In this document: positions 45,428 through 58,114 of the stretch, piece after piece
Layout of the letters: each line of letters opens with the position of its first letter
How positions within the stretch are numbered: the stretch's first letter is position 1
Assembly (NCBI RefSeq): GCF_950023065.1
Contig: NC_088678.1
Location: 82,307,590 to 82,371,589 of the forward strand
Direction: 5' to 3'
Origin: Planococcus citri
Taxonomy: Eukaryota > Arthropoda > Insecta > Hemiptera > Pseudococcidae
Length of the DNA: 64,000 bases
Notes under the pieces: generated by a model
What the model saw: the letters and a program-made list of their open reading frames with translations, nothing else
Database searches by the model: none
Told to the model about the DNA's origin: nothing
Made by a program: the position numbers and the translations under genes

Positions 45428-48400
45428 ATGCAAAATCAGAATAAAACGTCGTTTTTTATTAAAGATATATTAGGAGAAGAATCCGAAGATAGATTTGGTA
45501 AGTTTTTATTCCAGTTTTTTTTCAAATTTTTATTGACCTTCCTACCTATTTGAAAAAAATTGGTACAATTTGGATCAAAAATAAAAAGCAATTTTATTAA
45601 AACGTAGTTACCTATCTATTCTGTAGATATGTATATATTTTTTTTTTGAAAATGATTTGATAGCTCGTGATTTGAAAATTAATTTACAAAAAGTGGGGAG
45701 TTTGAACAAAGTTTTATTAATTGTATTTTTTTTCACAATTGTTAAGAAATATGCACCTAAAGATTAATAAGATGATAAAGTTGGAATTTTTAGACAGAAC
45801 ACGACAGTTAGATCATTTTGTTTAAAAAAAAATTATTCAGGGTTTTAAACTTTTTTAGAGGGATATTTCAAACATTTAATTCGGACAGATTGGAATTTTT
45901 TTCCGACGAATTCGTTAGTAAATTAAACAGTTCTTCTCCATTTTTCGAAAGTCTTCTACGTACCATCAAACGTTCACTTTTCCACACAAGATTTCATCAT
46001 ATTTCCAACCGAGGCCCGCATCGAAGCGAATTTTCAAACAAGAATAATCATGTAATGAATGTTAAAGAGTTCTGAATATTTCAAACGTCTGAAAAAATAT
46101 TGGTTCAGGTTTCCTCATTGACTCCATGAACGATTTGTCGATCTTGAAACTAGATTTTTTTGTATTTTGCAACAAATACGTAGGTAGGCATGTACCAAAG
46201 TGCCATGAGAAATTGGTGGAAGAAGTGGTGGAATTCTCTCGAGCTCCTAATCTGTTTTAAAATCAAAATCGACGATGATTTTTTGCAATTTATATGTAAT
46301 AAGTTTCCCAACAGAGAACGAACTCATTCAATTTTTAAAACCATTGATGATCGCATGGAACTCGGAACTCGGAATTTTTCTAATGAGGTTACAGGAGTAT
46401 TAAAAATTGTGGGCTGAAGAGTTTTTAAAAATGTGCCTCCCGACTCCCCTTTTGAAATTTCCTCAATGGTGCAGGCTGAAAAATTGTGAAAAGAATACTA
46501 TGTTAATTAGAGAAAATCTTTTTTTCTGGAAAATAAACTAAAGATTCTACATAAAAAAAAAAAAAAAAAAAAAAAAACAGACACAAGCTTGCTTTTGAAA
46601 GTTCAACTAAGTAGAATTAATTGTGGTGAAAATTTTCAATTTTCTCCCGTTTTCTCTTGACCGAAAAAAAGAAATATAGCCTATTTCAAGAGATAAGTAA
46701 GGGTTGTTCAAAAAAAATAAAGAAAAACAATATTTCAGAGTGTATATTAGAAGGACCTTTTCTTTGGTAAACATTGTTTTCCCAATAATTCGAGCTGATA
46801 TATATGTAGGCATATAAAAGTTCAACTTGAATAAATTGTGATGAAACATTTCAAGATTATAATTATTTTTTCATTATGGAGAATCAATTTTTAAGGAAAA
46901 CTGGGAGTCTTAAGTATGAGAAAAAAAACCTAAAAAGCATACAATTTTTTATCTAGTACATACCTACTTATGTTAGATTTTGGATTTTTGGCGAATTTTT
47001 AAAAATTTTAAAAAATTAAAAAAGCTGTTTTGAGGACGATTTTCAAACTTTTTCAAGAAATATATATTTTTTTGGAGTGAATAGAATCAAGGTGAAGAAT
47101 TCCTGAAATTTACGATTCAACTCCATTGATAAAATTATTCAAATTGGTTCACTTTGCTGAACAAAAAATTATATTTTTTCCCAAAAGATCCATAAAAAAT
47201 CTATTTTTCTTGGAATCTCCAGCGCAAGTTTTTTTCAAATTGTCAAAAAGGGGTGTTTATTGAAAAAATTTTCAACAAATCTTTTTTTTCAAAACTACCA
47301 AAAAATGTTTTTTTTTGCATATATTCCGGCATATGACAATAGGAGTATTTGCACCCCCCCCCGCCGATCCTCCGGGGCAACTTTTTTCCTAAACGGGACA
47401 TCCTAAGGAACATTTTAAAGCAAACTTGCCCAAAAAAAGTTGGCCTTACTTACAAAATGGCGGCCATTTTGATTGACAGGTCAGCCGAAATCACAGATTT
47501 CGAGTTTCATTTTTCAAACTTTACAAAGGTAGATCGAAAGATCATGCATAAATTTATCACCTGTCAAAATTTCAAGTGCTAAAGTGCGTTTTTCGACTAT
47601 TGGTGAATTTTTGAAAATCAAATTTAGGCCAACAATGAGGGAAAAAATCAAAATTTTACCAAATTGACCAAGAAAGCTGAAATTTGGGATATACCCTATT
47701 TTCGACATGCCAAATCGATTGGAAACAGTTTCAACCCGTTTTGAGCAGCTCTGGAGCCTCCAGCAGATTTTTGAAACTCGAAATTCCCACAAAATTCCAT
47801 TAAATTGGAGTTGTAAAGCTGAAACTTATTCTAAAAACTAATTTCAATACGCTACGAAGTACTGCAGATGAATTTCAAGTCGTTTTGGAGCCTCCAGCGA
47901 CTTTTTTGAAAATTCCTGGAGCCTCCAGTAGATTTTTGAAACTTGAAATTTCCCCAAAATTTCATCAAACTGAGATAGAGGGTCAAAATTTATTCTGCAA
48001 ACTAATTTTAACACACTCTGAAGACGACTTCAGGTGTGTTCAGATCATTTTAGAGCCTCCAACGACTTTTTTGAAAACTACTGTAGCCTCCAGCCGATTT
48101 TTGAAACTTTAAATTTCCTCAAAATTTCATCAAACTGAGATAGAGAGTCGAAATTTACTCTACGCTACAATTTTAACACCCTCAGACGACTTCAGGCGGG
48201 TTCAAGCCATTTTAGAGCCTCCAGCGACTTTTTTGAAAATTACTGGAGCCTCCAGTAGATTTTTGAAATTTGAAATTTCCCCAACATTAATTTATCAAAT
48301 GGAGTTGGCAAGCTGAAATCTACTTTGCAGACTTCATAGTGGTTTCAAATGGCTTTGAAGCTTCCATGCTACTTTTGGGAAACTTCAATTTTCCAAAAAA

Positions 48401-51244
48401 AGTCCATAATTATAACCTTTCAAAAAGTCGCTGGAGGCTCCAAAACGACTTGAAATCCACCAGCAGTCAACTTCGTAGCGTATTAAAACTGGTTTGCAGA
48501 ATAAATTTCGACTCTCCATCTCAAATTGATGAAATTTTGGGGAAATTACAAGTTTAAAAAATCTACTGGAGGCTCCAGTAATTTCCAAAAAAGTCGCTGG
48601 ATGCTCTAAAATGACTTGAACCCACCTGAAGTCGTCTTCAGAGGGTGTTAAAATTGGAGTGTAGAGTAAATTTCAGCTTTCCATTTCCATTTGGTGAAAT
48701 TTTGTGAACATTTAAAGTTTCAAAAATCTGCTGTAGGCTCCAGTAATTTTCAAAAAAGTTGCTGAAGGCTCTAAAATGACTTGACATTCGTCAGAAGTCG
48801 TATTCAGAGTATGTTAAAATTGGAGTGTAGAGTAAATTTCAGCTTTCCATCTCCATGCATTTGATGAAATTTTGTGAACATTTAAAGTTTCAAAAATCTT
48901 CTGGAGGCTTCAGGAATTTTAAAAAAGTCGCTGGAGGCTCCAAAACGACTTGAAATTCACCTGCAGTACTTCGTAGCGTATTGAAATTAGTTTTTAGAAT
49001 AAGTTTCAGCTTTACAACTCCAATTTAATGGAATTTTGTGAGAATTTCGAGTTTTAAAAATCTGCTGGAGGCTCCAGAACTGCTCAAAACGGGTTGAAAC
49101 CGCTTCCAATCGATTTGGCATGTCGAAAATAGGGTATATCCCAAATTTCAGCTTTCTTGGTCAATTTGGTAAAATTTTGATTTTTCCCTCATTTTTGGCC
49201 TAAATTTGATTTTCAAAAATTCACCAAAAATCGAAAAACGCACTTTAGCACCTGAAATTTTGACAGGTGATGAATTTTTGCATGATCTTTCGATCTACCT
49301 TTGTAAATTTTGAAAAAGTTCGTGCAAGTCGTATGTTAAAACGCAAAATCTGCGATTTCGGCTGACCTGTCAATCAAAATGGCCGCCATTTTGTAATTAA
49401 GGCCAACTTTTTTTTGGGCAAGTTTGTTTTAAAATGTTCCTTAAGATGTCGCCCTTTAAGAAAAAAGTTGTCCCAGAGGATCGGCGGGGGGGGGGAGTGT
49501 GCAATTACTCCTATTGTCATATGCCGGACTAATTGTATCAGTTAGAAAAAATATTTCTACCTCTGCCAAAAATCTTGCTCGAAAGCCAAAATCATCACCA
49601 AAAAGTTCTGCTTTTGTGCAACAATTTTGCAAGAAAAGTGATGTTTAGCAAAATTACAAAAAAAATCCTGTTTTTTTTGGGGTTAAAATTTCAAAACATT
49701 TTTCTGTTTTCTCGCCCAAAGCTGACAAAAAGCCCATTCTTTTGCCAAAATTGACAGAAATTCTCGCTCTCTTGTGAAAATTTCAAAAAATTCCTGCTTT
49801 TCTCCCCCAAAAAATCCAGTATTGTTGCCAAAATTGCCAAAAAATATGCTTCTCTAAACAATTTTTTTCAATACAGTTGCATTTTCTCACATAAGAGCAA
49901 ACGCAGTCCTCTAAAAATCACACAAAAGTAAATCCAATCAACGTAGGTAACAAAAAATAAAAAATAAAGTAAAAAATATCACAAATCGAAAAAAAACTAT
50001 GCCTAAGCGTTTAAATCCCCTCTAAATTTGGATCTCTACAACGCTATCAACATGAAAAAAAAACAACAAAACAAAACCGTATAATCAGGTGAAGGGTGGA
50101 AAAATCTTTTTCGATACCATACCGCGAATGCCTCAATTTACTCGTGTATTTCACAATCCAAACAGATCACTTCCCTTCGTTTAGTAAGCCGTTTGAAGCC
50201 GAACAGTTAGAAAAAAATCGCAACATGACGTCCCTAATTTATATTCTACAGATTCGATGCTCGCTACGATTTTTGTCCACTTAAACACGTATTCACTCCC
50301 TGCTCAGATGTCGAACGTTGTTAACGATTTTGCGAAAATATTTACGAAATAATTGTTCGTATTAAACGCGAATCATGCACACGCGTTAATCGCCGCAAGA
50401 GTTGATCCTTTATAGTACGTTGTTAGGTACCTACTCCTCGCGAAACTCATCTCGAGTCTTTTATACGTGCTACGTATGTATTTACGAGCACAAGTCAACA
50501 CACGTACGCAATTAACGACCTTTTTTTCTTCTTATTCTTTTGCTTAAATGAGCCTTATTTTTTCATCGTTGATTCATTTTTTCCTTTCCTTCGCAGAGAA
50601 TAGTCTTAGCGATGATAAAAGCGACGACGAGTTCGTTGACGAGGCTTCCTACGACGAAGGCATCTCTTCGGTCGCCTCCACCAATAACATGGTTTACTTG
50701 ATGCATTCGACTAATCAGCACTTATTATCATCATCGAAGAAACAAGACGATATGAATTCTATGGTCACGTCAACCAGAGGCAGAAAACCTCGCAGGAGAA
50801 GAACAGCCTTCACTCATGCTCAATTGGCCTATCTAGAAAGGAAATTCCGATGTCAAAAGTATCTCTCGGTGGCTGATCGCAGCGACGTAGCGGACGCGTT
50901 AAATTTATCCGAAACTCAAGTCAAAACGTGGTACCAAAATCGAAGGTAAGCTATTCGTTACCATTACCTTTGAGCGCGATTTTCACATCAGTGTATTAAG
51001 ATTCTCGATCGTATTTTGCAGAACGAAATGGAAACGGCAGAATCAAATGCGACTAGAACAGCTTAGACAGCAGACATCGGTAGAAAACGATCTTCTGCAC
51101 AGAGTACCGTCGTCATCGCAATCCGAAAATGTGTGCTGTTCGCCTTTTCAGAACACCTCGGCGTCGGCCGCAGCTTGTAATTTTTTAACCACCGCCGCCG
51201 CTATTTTTAGAAACGTCACATACGTTCACAGCTGCCAATTGTAA
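45428..51244 (+). CDS. BarH-type homeodomain transcription factor
   Basis: Three exons, 45428-45497, 50597-50945 and 51022-51244, total exactly 214 codons including TAA. Donors are G|GTAAGT and AAG|GTAAGC; acceptors TTCGCAG and TTTTGCAG. Residues 8-15 (SFFIKDIL) are an EH1-like Groucho-binding repression motif, common in NK-like homeoproteins. An acidic linker follows. The homeodomain is residues 88-147: 'RRRRTAFTHAQLAYLERKF', 'KYLSVADRSDVADALNLS', 'QVKTWYQNRR', 'TKWKRQ'. Tyr in WYQNRR together with TKWKRQ is the Bar-class signature. The second intron cuts inside the recognition helix at the NRR/TKW junction, a frequent homeobox intron site. It acts in the nucleus as a DNA-binding regulator, by analogy. 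Drosophila CG11085 is the closest I recall; BARX or BARHL are alternatives. Intron 1 (5.1 kb) hosts a foldback element. Confidence 0.9.
46557..46577. repeat. Poly(A) run in homeobox intron 1
   Basis: Homopolymer of more than 20 A. No element body with coding capacity is recognisable next to it. Confidence 0.5.
47325..49528. mobile_element. Foldback element B (2.2 kb near-perfect palindrome) in homeobox intron 1
   Basis: The left end TCCGGCATATGACAATAGG (47325) is the inverse of CCTATTGTCATATGCCGGA (ending 49528). Arms of about 1.05 kb pair along their length and turn near 48390. Order inward: terminal repeat, G/C run, a palindromic AAAATGGCGGCCATTTT (47454-47470; counterpart 49377-49393), 'gatcgaaagatcatgc', then arrays with the core CTGGAGCCTCCAG. 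It has no ORF with domains. The duplicated target is not clear. It is the complete counterpart of the truncated copy at 31891-33706. Confidence 0.85.
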
Positions 51245-52505
51245 AATGCTTCAGCAACATTTTCATCGTGTACCAATTTTCTTCTTTATTATTGTCTCTG
51301 TAATTCTTTTCTTCACGTCGAATTGCCTCCTGTGAAAGGAAACATTCGAATTTGTAATTTTTTACGTCGTTATTTCATTTTTTTTTTTTTTTTTTTCAAC
51401 GGATTAGGGATTGAAATGTTGTTATGATGACAAAATAATTGTATTCGAAACCGAGTATCCCGTTGTTAAATATAGTGGCAATTATTATTAAGATTATTAT
51501 GCTTCTAATATGTTGAATATTTGTTTTAGTATGTTTATAATACTTAATACACAATGTATGATGTATAAATTTACTTGTTTTCAGAAGTATTCCATTTTTT
51601 TTCCTGGTTCGTAACTTGAAATTTGAGAACTGAGACGTGATGTGTTACGATAAAGACAGCACCTGAAAACAAGGAATGAAAAAAACGTCATAATTCACTT
51701 TTCTAATAAATGGATAGACAAAATATCAAAATCCTTTGAAAAATGGTAAACTTGTTCGTACATTTGAAATTTTTGTTTTTTTCGCAGGACCCCAAAATAC
51801 ACTACAGGCGAAAATCTCAGATGCTGAAATTCATTTGTCAATTTTTGAGAAATTTAAATAAATTCGAAGATCTATCGGACATTTTTCCTGAAAAAAAAAC
51901 AACAAAATTTTATCAAATTGACGTGAAAGATTGAAATTCAATTTTTACCCTATTTTCGACGTCCTCAGTCCATTGGTGCCAGTTTCAACCCGTTCTGGAG
52001 CCTCCAACGGATTTTGGGATTTTCCAGTTTTCAAAAAAATTATGTACCCTAAATAAAGTGAAAATGAAATTCAGCACACATAAAATTCGGATTTATCGTA
52101 TTTGTGACCCTTTCAAAATATTTTTGTGCTGGTTTAAATCAAATTTTTTTTCCAGCGATTATTTCTGAAAAACAATAAAAATTCACGATTTTTGAACGTG
52201 AGAACAAAAAACTCTAAAATTTGATTCCTTCCCTATTTTCGATCCTTCTTAGTCTATAAGTTGGCGTACATAAACGACAGATTTTTTATTTTCATTTTTT
52301 TTCCAAAAAATGATTGCTGAAGAAAATTTTGTACTCGAACCCGTACGAAAAGATTTCGAGACAAGTCTACACCGATCTAAAGAGTCACAAAGATGGTAAA
52401 TCTGCATTTATAAACGCTGAATGAATTTGATTTTCACTCTACGTATTTATACGTAGCATATTTTGATTTTTTTTTTCAAATATGAATTTCCAAAATTTGC
52501 CAAGA
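51245..52505 (+). other. Homeobox 3' UTR and flanking DNA
   Basis: AT-rich sequence after the stop codon; AATAAA at 51705 is the best poly(A) signal. 51940-52020 is a foldback-family remnant ('cagtttcaacccgttctgga'). The rest holds nothing recognised. Confidence 0.5.
51705..51710 (+). terminator. Possible poly(A) signal of the homeobox gene
   Basis: AATAAA about 460 bases after the stop codon. It is the first canonical hexamer downstream. Confidence 0.4.
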
Positions 52506-53835
52506 GGGTCATTCCATGTCAACTCAACCAACGTTTTTGAGTTGTGCCTTTCGATTTTGCTCAAATTTTTTTTTACAATATCTACCCACCCAGTAAGTAA
52601 GAACCCCGAAATTAGTTTGGTCCCAGCTCCCTCAGGGGGCGGGTTTGGGGGGCTTCCATTATTTTCACATTGTCTCGAGGTACTCAACTTCAGCAGCCCA
52701 TTCCTCCAAAACTATGATACTTTGATCAAAACTGATTTCACAGTTCGAAAGGGCATTGCATTTAGAACTTTTTGAGCATTTTGAAATTTTCAAAAGTTGA
52801 AAGTTAAACTTTCAAATTAAAAGTTCAAATTTCAAAATAGCGCTGCAAGTGGAAACTACCATTTAAAATTTTGAAAAAATTTCCATAGATGCACCTTTCG
52901 ATGCTTTTTCGAAATATTGAAGTTTCGACATGGGATCTTTCAATGGAGAGGGAGCACCCACACCCCCAATTTTGTGCAAAACTTTCGAAAGAAAATCTGG
53001 GGCATGTGATATATCGAATTCTATGTTTTTGGTGTCGCTGAACACGAATATGACGTCAGATTATTGATTGGACCCGTCCAAGTCCAAGGGCCCCAGCACC
53101 TCATCAAAGAGGGTGACCCCCCAAAAAAAAATGGTTATATTCGTATGACACATGAAATAGTATGTTTTCGATATCGCTGAACACGAATATTGCCTTAGTT
53201 TTTCGAATCGATTTCACCCATGGCTCCCAGAACCTCCCCCAATAGGTAAAAGTCCAAAAAATTGTCGGGGGCCATGGATGCGGTCCAATCAAAAATCTGA
53301 CGTCATATTCGTGTTCAGCGTCACCAAAAACATAGAATTCGATATATAACATGCCCCAGATTTTCTTTGGAAAGTTTCGCCCAAAATTGGGGGTGTGGGT
53401 GCTCCCCTCCATTGAGAGATCCCATCTCGAAAATTGAATATTTCGAAAAAGCATCAAAAGGTACATCTATGGAAATTTTTTCAAAATTTTAAATGATAGT
53501 TTCCACTTACAGCGCCATTTTGAAATTCAACTTTCAACTTTTGAAAATTTCAAAATGCTTAAAAAGTTTTAAATGCAATGCCCTTTCGAACTGTGAAATC
53601 AGTTTTGATCAAAGTATCATAGTTTTGGAGGAATGGGCTGCTGAAGTTGAGTACCTTGAGACAATGTGAAAAGAATGGAAGCCCTCCCACCTGCCCCCTG
53701 AGGGGGCTGGTACCAAACTAATTGCGGGGTTTTTACTTACTGGGTGGGTAGATATTGTAAAAAAAAATTAAGCGAAATCGAAAGGTATGACTTTCAAAAT
53801 CGCCGTTTTTCGGTTGAGTTGACATGGAATGACCC
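52506..53835. mobile_element. 1.33 kb inverted-repeat (foldback) element with 4 bp target duplication
   Basis: Begins GGGTCATTCCATGTCAACTC and ends in its inverse at 53835. AAGA flanks both sides (52502-52505 and 53836-53839). The arms, about 600 bases each, match over most of their length: 'aactatgatactttgatcaa' at 52710 pairs with the inverse at 53610, and 'gaacacgaatatgacgtca' near 53042 pairs with 53295-53315. They meet near 53160. Frames at 52482-52775 and 53104-53466 are mirror translations of the arms and not genes. Superfamily not identified. Confidence 0.85.
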
Positions 53836-56600
53836 AAGAATCAAAAAATAAATTTCAGCACCTGAAATTTTTGCTCATGTCCTTTTTGAATTCCCTTTTG
53901 TTCAGTTGAAAAATTGTTATTCCGGTTGGGATACTTTCCTTGTCAAGGTAGGTAGGGTGAAGTATGTAGGTATCAAGGTATGTATTTTTTTCAGCAATTG
54001 AAATTTCTCGTCGTACTGTCCAATTTTGGAGTTAGATGGCTCGGAACTGCTGCAACTTGGAGAACATTTTTTTGTGGCTATTTAAATGTAGGTACCAAAG
54101 TAACTAAGATTCCCGATCTCGGAAAATGAAACTATAATGAAACCATTTCACAGTGAAACCAAAACAAATTGTTGGTATCAATACAGTAGTTTTTCTCCTC
54201 CACGAAACAGAATCAAAATAGTATTTTCCGAGATCGGGATTTGCAGCAGGGATGGTTAGCTAGCCGTTAGCTGTTAGCTTTTAGCCGATAGCCGATGCTT
54301 TTTTCACAATTTTAGCTAGCCAATAGCTTAGTTAATGGGACTTCGTTAGCCGTTAGCTTTAGCCAATGAAACATAGGCTAACCATGGCTAATTCTTTTTT
54401 TTCAATTCTGCCCAGTTCCAGCTTCACTTTTTTCTATCGACCATACACAAATATGAAATAAACCAATATTTTTTCAACTACATCGGTGTTTTTGAACTTT
54501 GAAACTTTGAAATGTCCTTTTCAATGCTAATTCAATTTAAATTGTAATTTTGTGTGATGTTCCTTCCTATCTTACATTTCTATAGGTACCTACTGAGTGA
54601 GAACTGTGAAGTAACGCAGTGAACACAAATGAAATCAAAAATAAAAGGGGAGAGCAAAATCAGAATTTTAGACATCACGAAAAATCGATATTTTAGGTTG
54701 TTTTCAGAAAACCCTTCACACTGAACGATCATTTTATTGAAATGAAGGCAAAATTACTGCTCGAGCGAAGCGAGAGCGAAAATTGGTTGAAAAAATTGGT
54801 GTGAAAAACGAAAAAACGACCATTGTGTATGCTTCAAGTATTTTAAATTTTCATCGAAGCACAATAATATCAACAATATTGAAAAGTTAGTCGGCCTGGG
54901 AATCAAAAATTTCCTATTTAATGTTTGAATTCTTAAAATGTTTGAAAATATTAAGTATTTTAAACGGTTCGAGCGGCCGAGCGAAGCGAGGGCAAAATTT
55001 TTCAAAAATTTTTAATTCAAAAAGTAGAACAACATCAATTTTAACAAAATAAAAACTTGACATTTTGGTGGGATAGCTTCAATTTTTCAGAGATTTTTGA
55101 TGTGAATTCTTGGAAGTTTTCTTGCTTTTCGAAGGAATTTCTATACTATTTTCTAATTTTCTTGCCACCCATGCGAATTTCTCGCCTTTTTCTTGCCAGT
55201 GCCAGTAGACACTCTGAATGAATGAGTACGTAATTTTCAATAAAATGTAACCGAATTGAATTCATAAATAATGTTTCTTGAATTTTCTCGAAATTTAGGC
55301 CTCATACAAGAAAACCCAACGTGAGGGGGGGGGGATTTTTCTTGAATAGAGGATTACACAGAAGAATTCTGCCGTAAACATAGACAATTTTCGGATAAAC
55401 TTTTTTTTTTGGGCGTTTTACTTTATGCAATTTGTGAACAGACTTTTCGACAGAACTGAATTGCATATCTCTTGATATGGTTTGTAGGTAGGTAGAGGTA
55501 TACCTAGCTGAACTACAAAGATTTCAAAAAAAAAAATGATATTTTTAATATTTGATAGAATATTTGCTAAAAAAAAATTATGATTAGGTAGGTGAATTGA
55601 CATAACATGAAGACATGCATTTAGCTTATTTATATTTGCAAAGAAATTAATTTTCTCTATCGCATAGCAGAAAATCTCAAATAATTAAGCTGCAGGTATA
55701 AAATATATAGTAGGTAGGTCTGGTAGTAATTAATTTTTAAACTTAAAATAAACATATTTCATCGCAACTTTATTAAAACATCAATTTACTTGAATTTAAT
55801 CATATTGCATGATACATATTTTATCCCACATTATTTCATCTTTAAGCCAATTTAAAATACAGTACAAAAATATCTAGGTAATTTCGATTTTTAGTGGCAA
55901 ATAAAATTTAAAATACAAGATATTCCTAACTGGTAGCGAGCAAATTTGACTACCTATTGTGAAATTATTTCAATTTTTTACTAAAATGGATCATAATCAT
56001 GAATAATTATGTTTAAGTAAGGTTTTTAACATTTTTAACCATCGATGTTCGACAAGAAATAACAAGAACATGTCAAAAATAAAAATTTTCCAAGTCTTGA
56101 ATTTTGAAAAATTATAAAACTTTAGAAAAATTTGGCTCTTTATTATGACTTTTTGACATTTTGTCAGACTTTTGAAAAGTTATAAGATCTTTCAGAGAAA
56201 TTCATGAAAAATTAGAATAGGTACCTAATTTTGTTTCTATGTCATCGTGACATTTTTTTTTCAAAGTTGAAAAAATTTCTAAGATGTCTGACGTGTAAGT
56301 ATGTATGAAAAATTATAAAAATTTTGTTTCGACTGCGTATGACATTTTGACATTTTTTTCAAACTTGGAAGAATCCTTAGTATTATGTCGGACTTTTGAA
56401 AAAAATATGAAATTATAAAAATTCTGGCAATAATTTTGACGTTTTGTGAGTTTGAAATTATTTTTTCAAAATTAAAAGAGTTCTTGAAGGCGATTTGACT
56501 TTTGGACATTTTGTCAGCGTTTTCAGAATTTATGAAACGAAAATTCAACAGGGTAATTGAAAATTAGGAATTTTTAAGAGTTAGAAAAAATATTAAACGG
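53836..56600. other. AT-rich intergenic DNA
   Basis: No gene recognised. It contains the TTAGCC array (54248-54400) and two copies of a CGAGCGAAGCGAG motif (about 54760 and 54970). From 56000 there are degenerate 'gacattttgtcagacttttg' repeats. Confidence 0.45.
54248..54400. repeat. TTAGCC/GTTAGCT-rich block
   Basis: About ten copies of TTAGC-containing words in 150 bases, starting at CAGGGATGG, which looks like a hAT-type terminus. I found no inverse partner downstream, so the element end is tentative. Confidence 0.45.
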
Positions 56601-57548
56601 TCATAATACTAATTGCTTTTGTGTGAAAGAAGGTTTCTTTTTCAGTCCTGGTTTTACCGGCAACCCAATGGGGAGACGGGTGGTCTGTATGCTCGTCCTT
56701 GATGACAAGGAAATGAGATCCCAAATACTCGTCGTTGATGGTACAAAAAGATGATCAAGTGCAGAGTACGTTTGTGTTGTCATCGGTTTCGTAACGTCAA
56801 TATTATAATGCCGAATCAATGACGTTACGCATCTTTCAAACTCCTTCAAGCGTTTTGGAAGTTCTGTCTCGTTGACCCGCAAAAAATCATAGTGATGAGC
56901 TTGATAGTTAGCTGATTCCGTTTGATGATAAATTAGTCTTGCTAACTCGAGTTGATGATGACCAGATTCATCAAACTTTCTCATTATGTGCCACCAAACT
57001 TTCAGAATAATATGTTTTGGTGGTACGTACTCATAGCTACCAGTTTTTGGATTGAATGTTATGTACACTATGTTTCGAATTCCATCGAGGAACGAAATCC
57101 ACCACACCAATCGTCGATTATTCCAGTCACTCAATGATTTTGTATCTGTTTTTCTGATTTCGGGAAGCACAATGATATCATTTGAATCGACATCAAACCA
57201 TTTCCCCATCCGTTCCAAAACACCAGCTGCGTATTGTCCGTATCCCTTCTTGAATTCACTATGCCAGGTTAAGAATTCTTTGTCCAAGTTTGGAAAGTTT
57301 TTCATGAGGGCAGCATTATCGGCTTTAATGACATTGTCTTCGTAGTGAACGATAGTTGCGCGAAATAATGAGTCGCAGGTTATGAACTCTATCGTACATT
57401 TAAAAATTTCAACTTGTTTGCTGAAATGGTCAGCCTTTGCAGCTTTCAATATGATCTCTCTCATCCAGGAGGGGGTTCCATCATCGAGTAATACATCGTA
57501 AGTTAGTAGCAAAACAATTGTAATAAATAACGCGAATTTTTCGGCCAT
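56601..57548 (-). CDS. Putative secreted protein of unknown function
   Basis: Single-exon minus-strand frame. I choose the ATG at 57548 because the protein then begins with a textbook signal peptide (MAEKF, then 'ALFITIVLLLTYDV'); an upstream in-frame ATG would add 30 residues and bury it. The mature protein is about 295 residues. It has few cysteines ('FKCTIEFITCDS', 'FERCVTSLI'), clustered aromatic residues ('RRLVWWISFLDG', 'LKVWWHIMRKF') and a basic Ser/Lys tail. No later membrane span is seen. I recognise no family. A secreted product, for example from salivary gland or gut, is possible given an insect host but is only a guess. It lies just downstream of the receptor-gene cluster on the same strand and is not part of that gene. 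Confidence 0.7.
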   Translation of the reverse strand: MAEKFALFITIVLLLTYDVLLDDGTPSWMREIILKAAKADHFSKQVEIFKCTIEFITCDSLFRATIVHYEDNVIKADNAALMKNFPNLDKEFLTWHSEFKKGYGQYAAGVLERMGKWFDVDSNDIIVLPEIRKTDTKSLSDWNNRRLVWWISFLDGIRNIVYITFNPKTGSYEYVPPKHIILKVWWHIMRKFDESGHHQLELARLIYHQTESANYQAHHYDFLRVNETELPKRLKEFERCVTSLIRHYNIDVTKPMTTQTYSALDHLFVPSTTSIWDLISLSSRTSIQTTRLPIGLPVKPGLKKKPSFTQKQLVL

Positions 57549-58114
57549 TGAAACGAAGTCGAACGAAACTTTGTAAAACATGAAAGAAAGACTAACAATA
57601 TTTAGACCACAACGTTTCACTTCTAAAACTAATATCACGTAAGTATTAACAAATTAATTCGCCTAAATAGAGAAATCATGCGAACTTTTTATCTTATTCT
57701 ACCATTATCTGTTCTGCAGATAAAATACCAAATACCTATCCAAAAGCACCTTATTGAAAGGGTGGTGAAGAGTTCAATACCTAATTATTTGACCCATACG
57801 CGCGTCCGTGAGTATTCGACTCGCCAGAAATTAAATTTTTTCAAATTCGTTAAAGGGTACCTACGACTTGATAAATTTTTAAAACCAATAACACTCTTAT
57901 TTCAATAGCGAAAAATATACGAGTAATCTACTATGTAGTTAACTCCAATGCTATGCGTCGATAATTTTACTTTGCTCGCGGATAAATCAAATTCTAATCT
58001 AAATCATTCCAAACTAATTCCAAGTACCTACACATAGAAATGAAACAATAAGTCCGCAGATGTGACTCCCTCTATCAAACCAAAAGTCAATCCGTGATCA
58101 AATCAATTACTTAC
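57549..58114. other. Spacer between the secreted-protein gene and the receptor-gene fragment
   Basis: AT-rich. No exon corresponding to the next receptor exon (the 'QWDDK' exon of the other copy) is visible, so copy A appears to stop at 58115. Confidence 0.4.

Noticed and set aside
53104..53466. 120-codon minus-strand frame, and 97-codon frame at 52482
   Set aside because: They are readings through the mirror arms of the inverted-repeat element; no domains.
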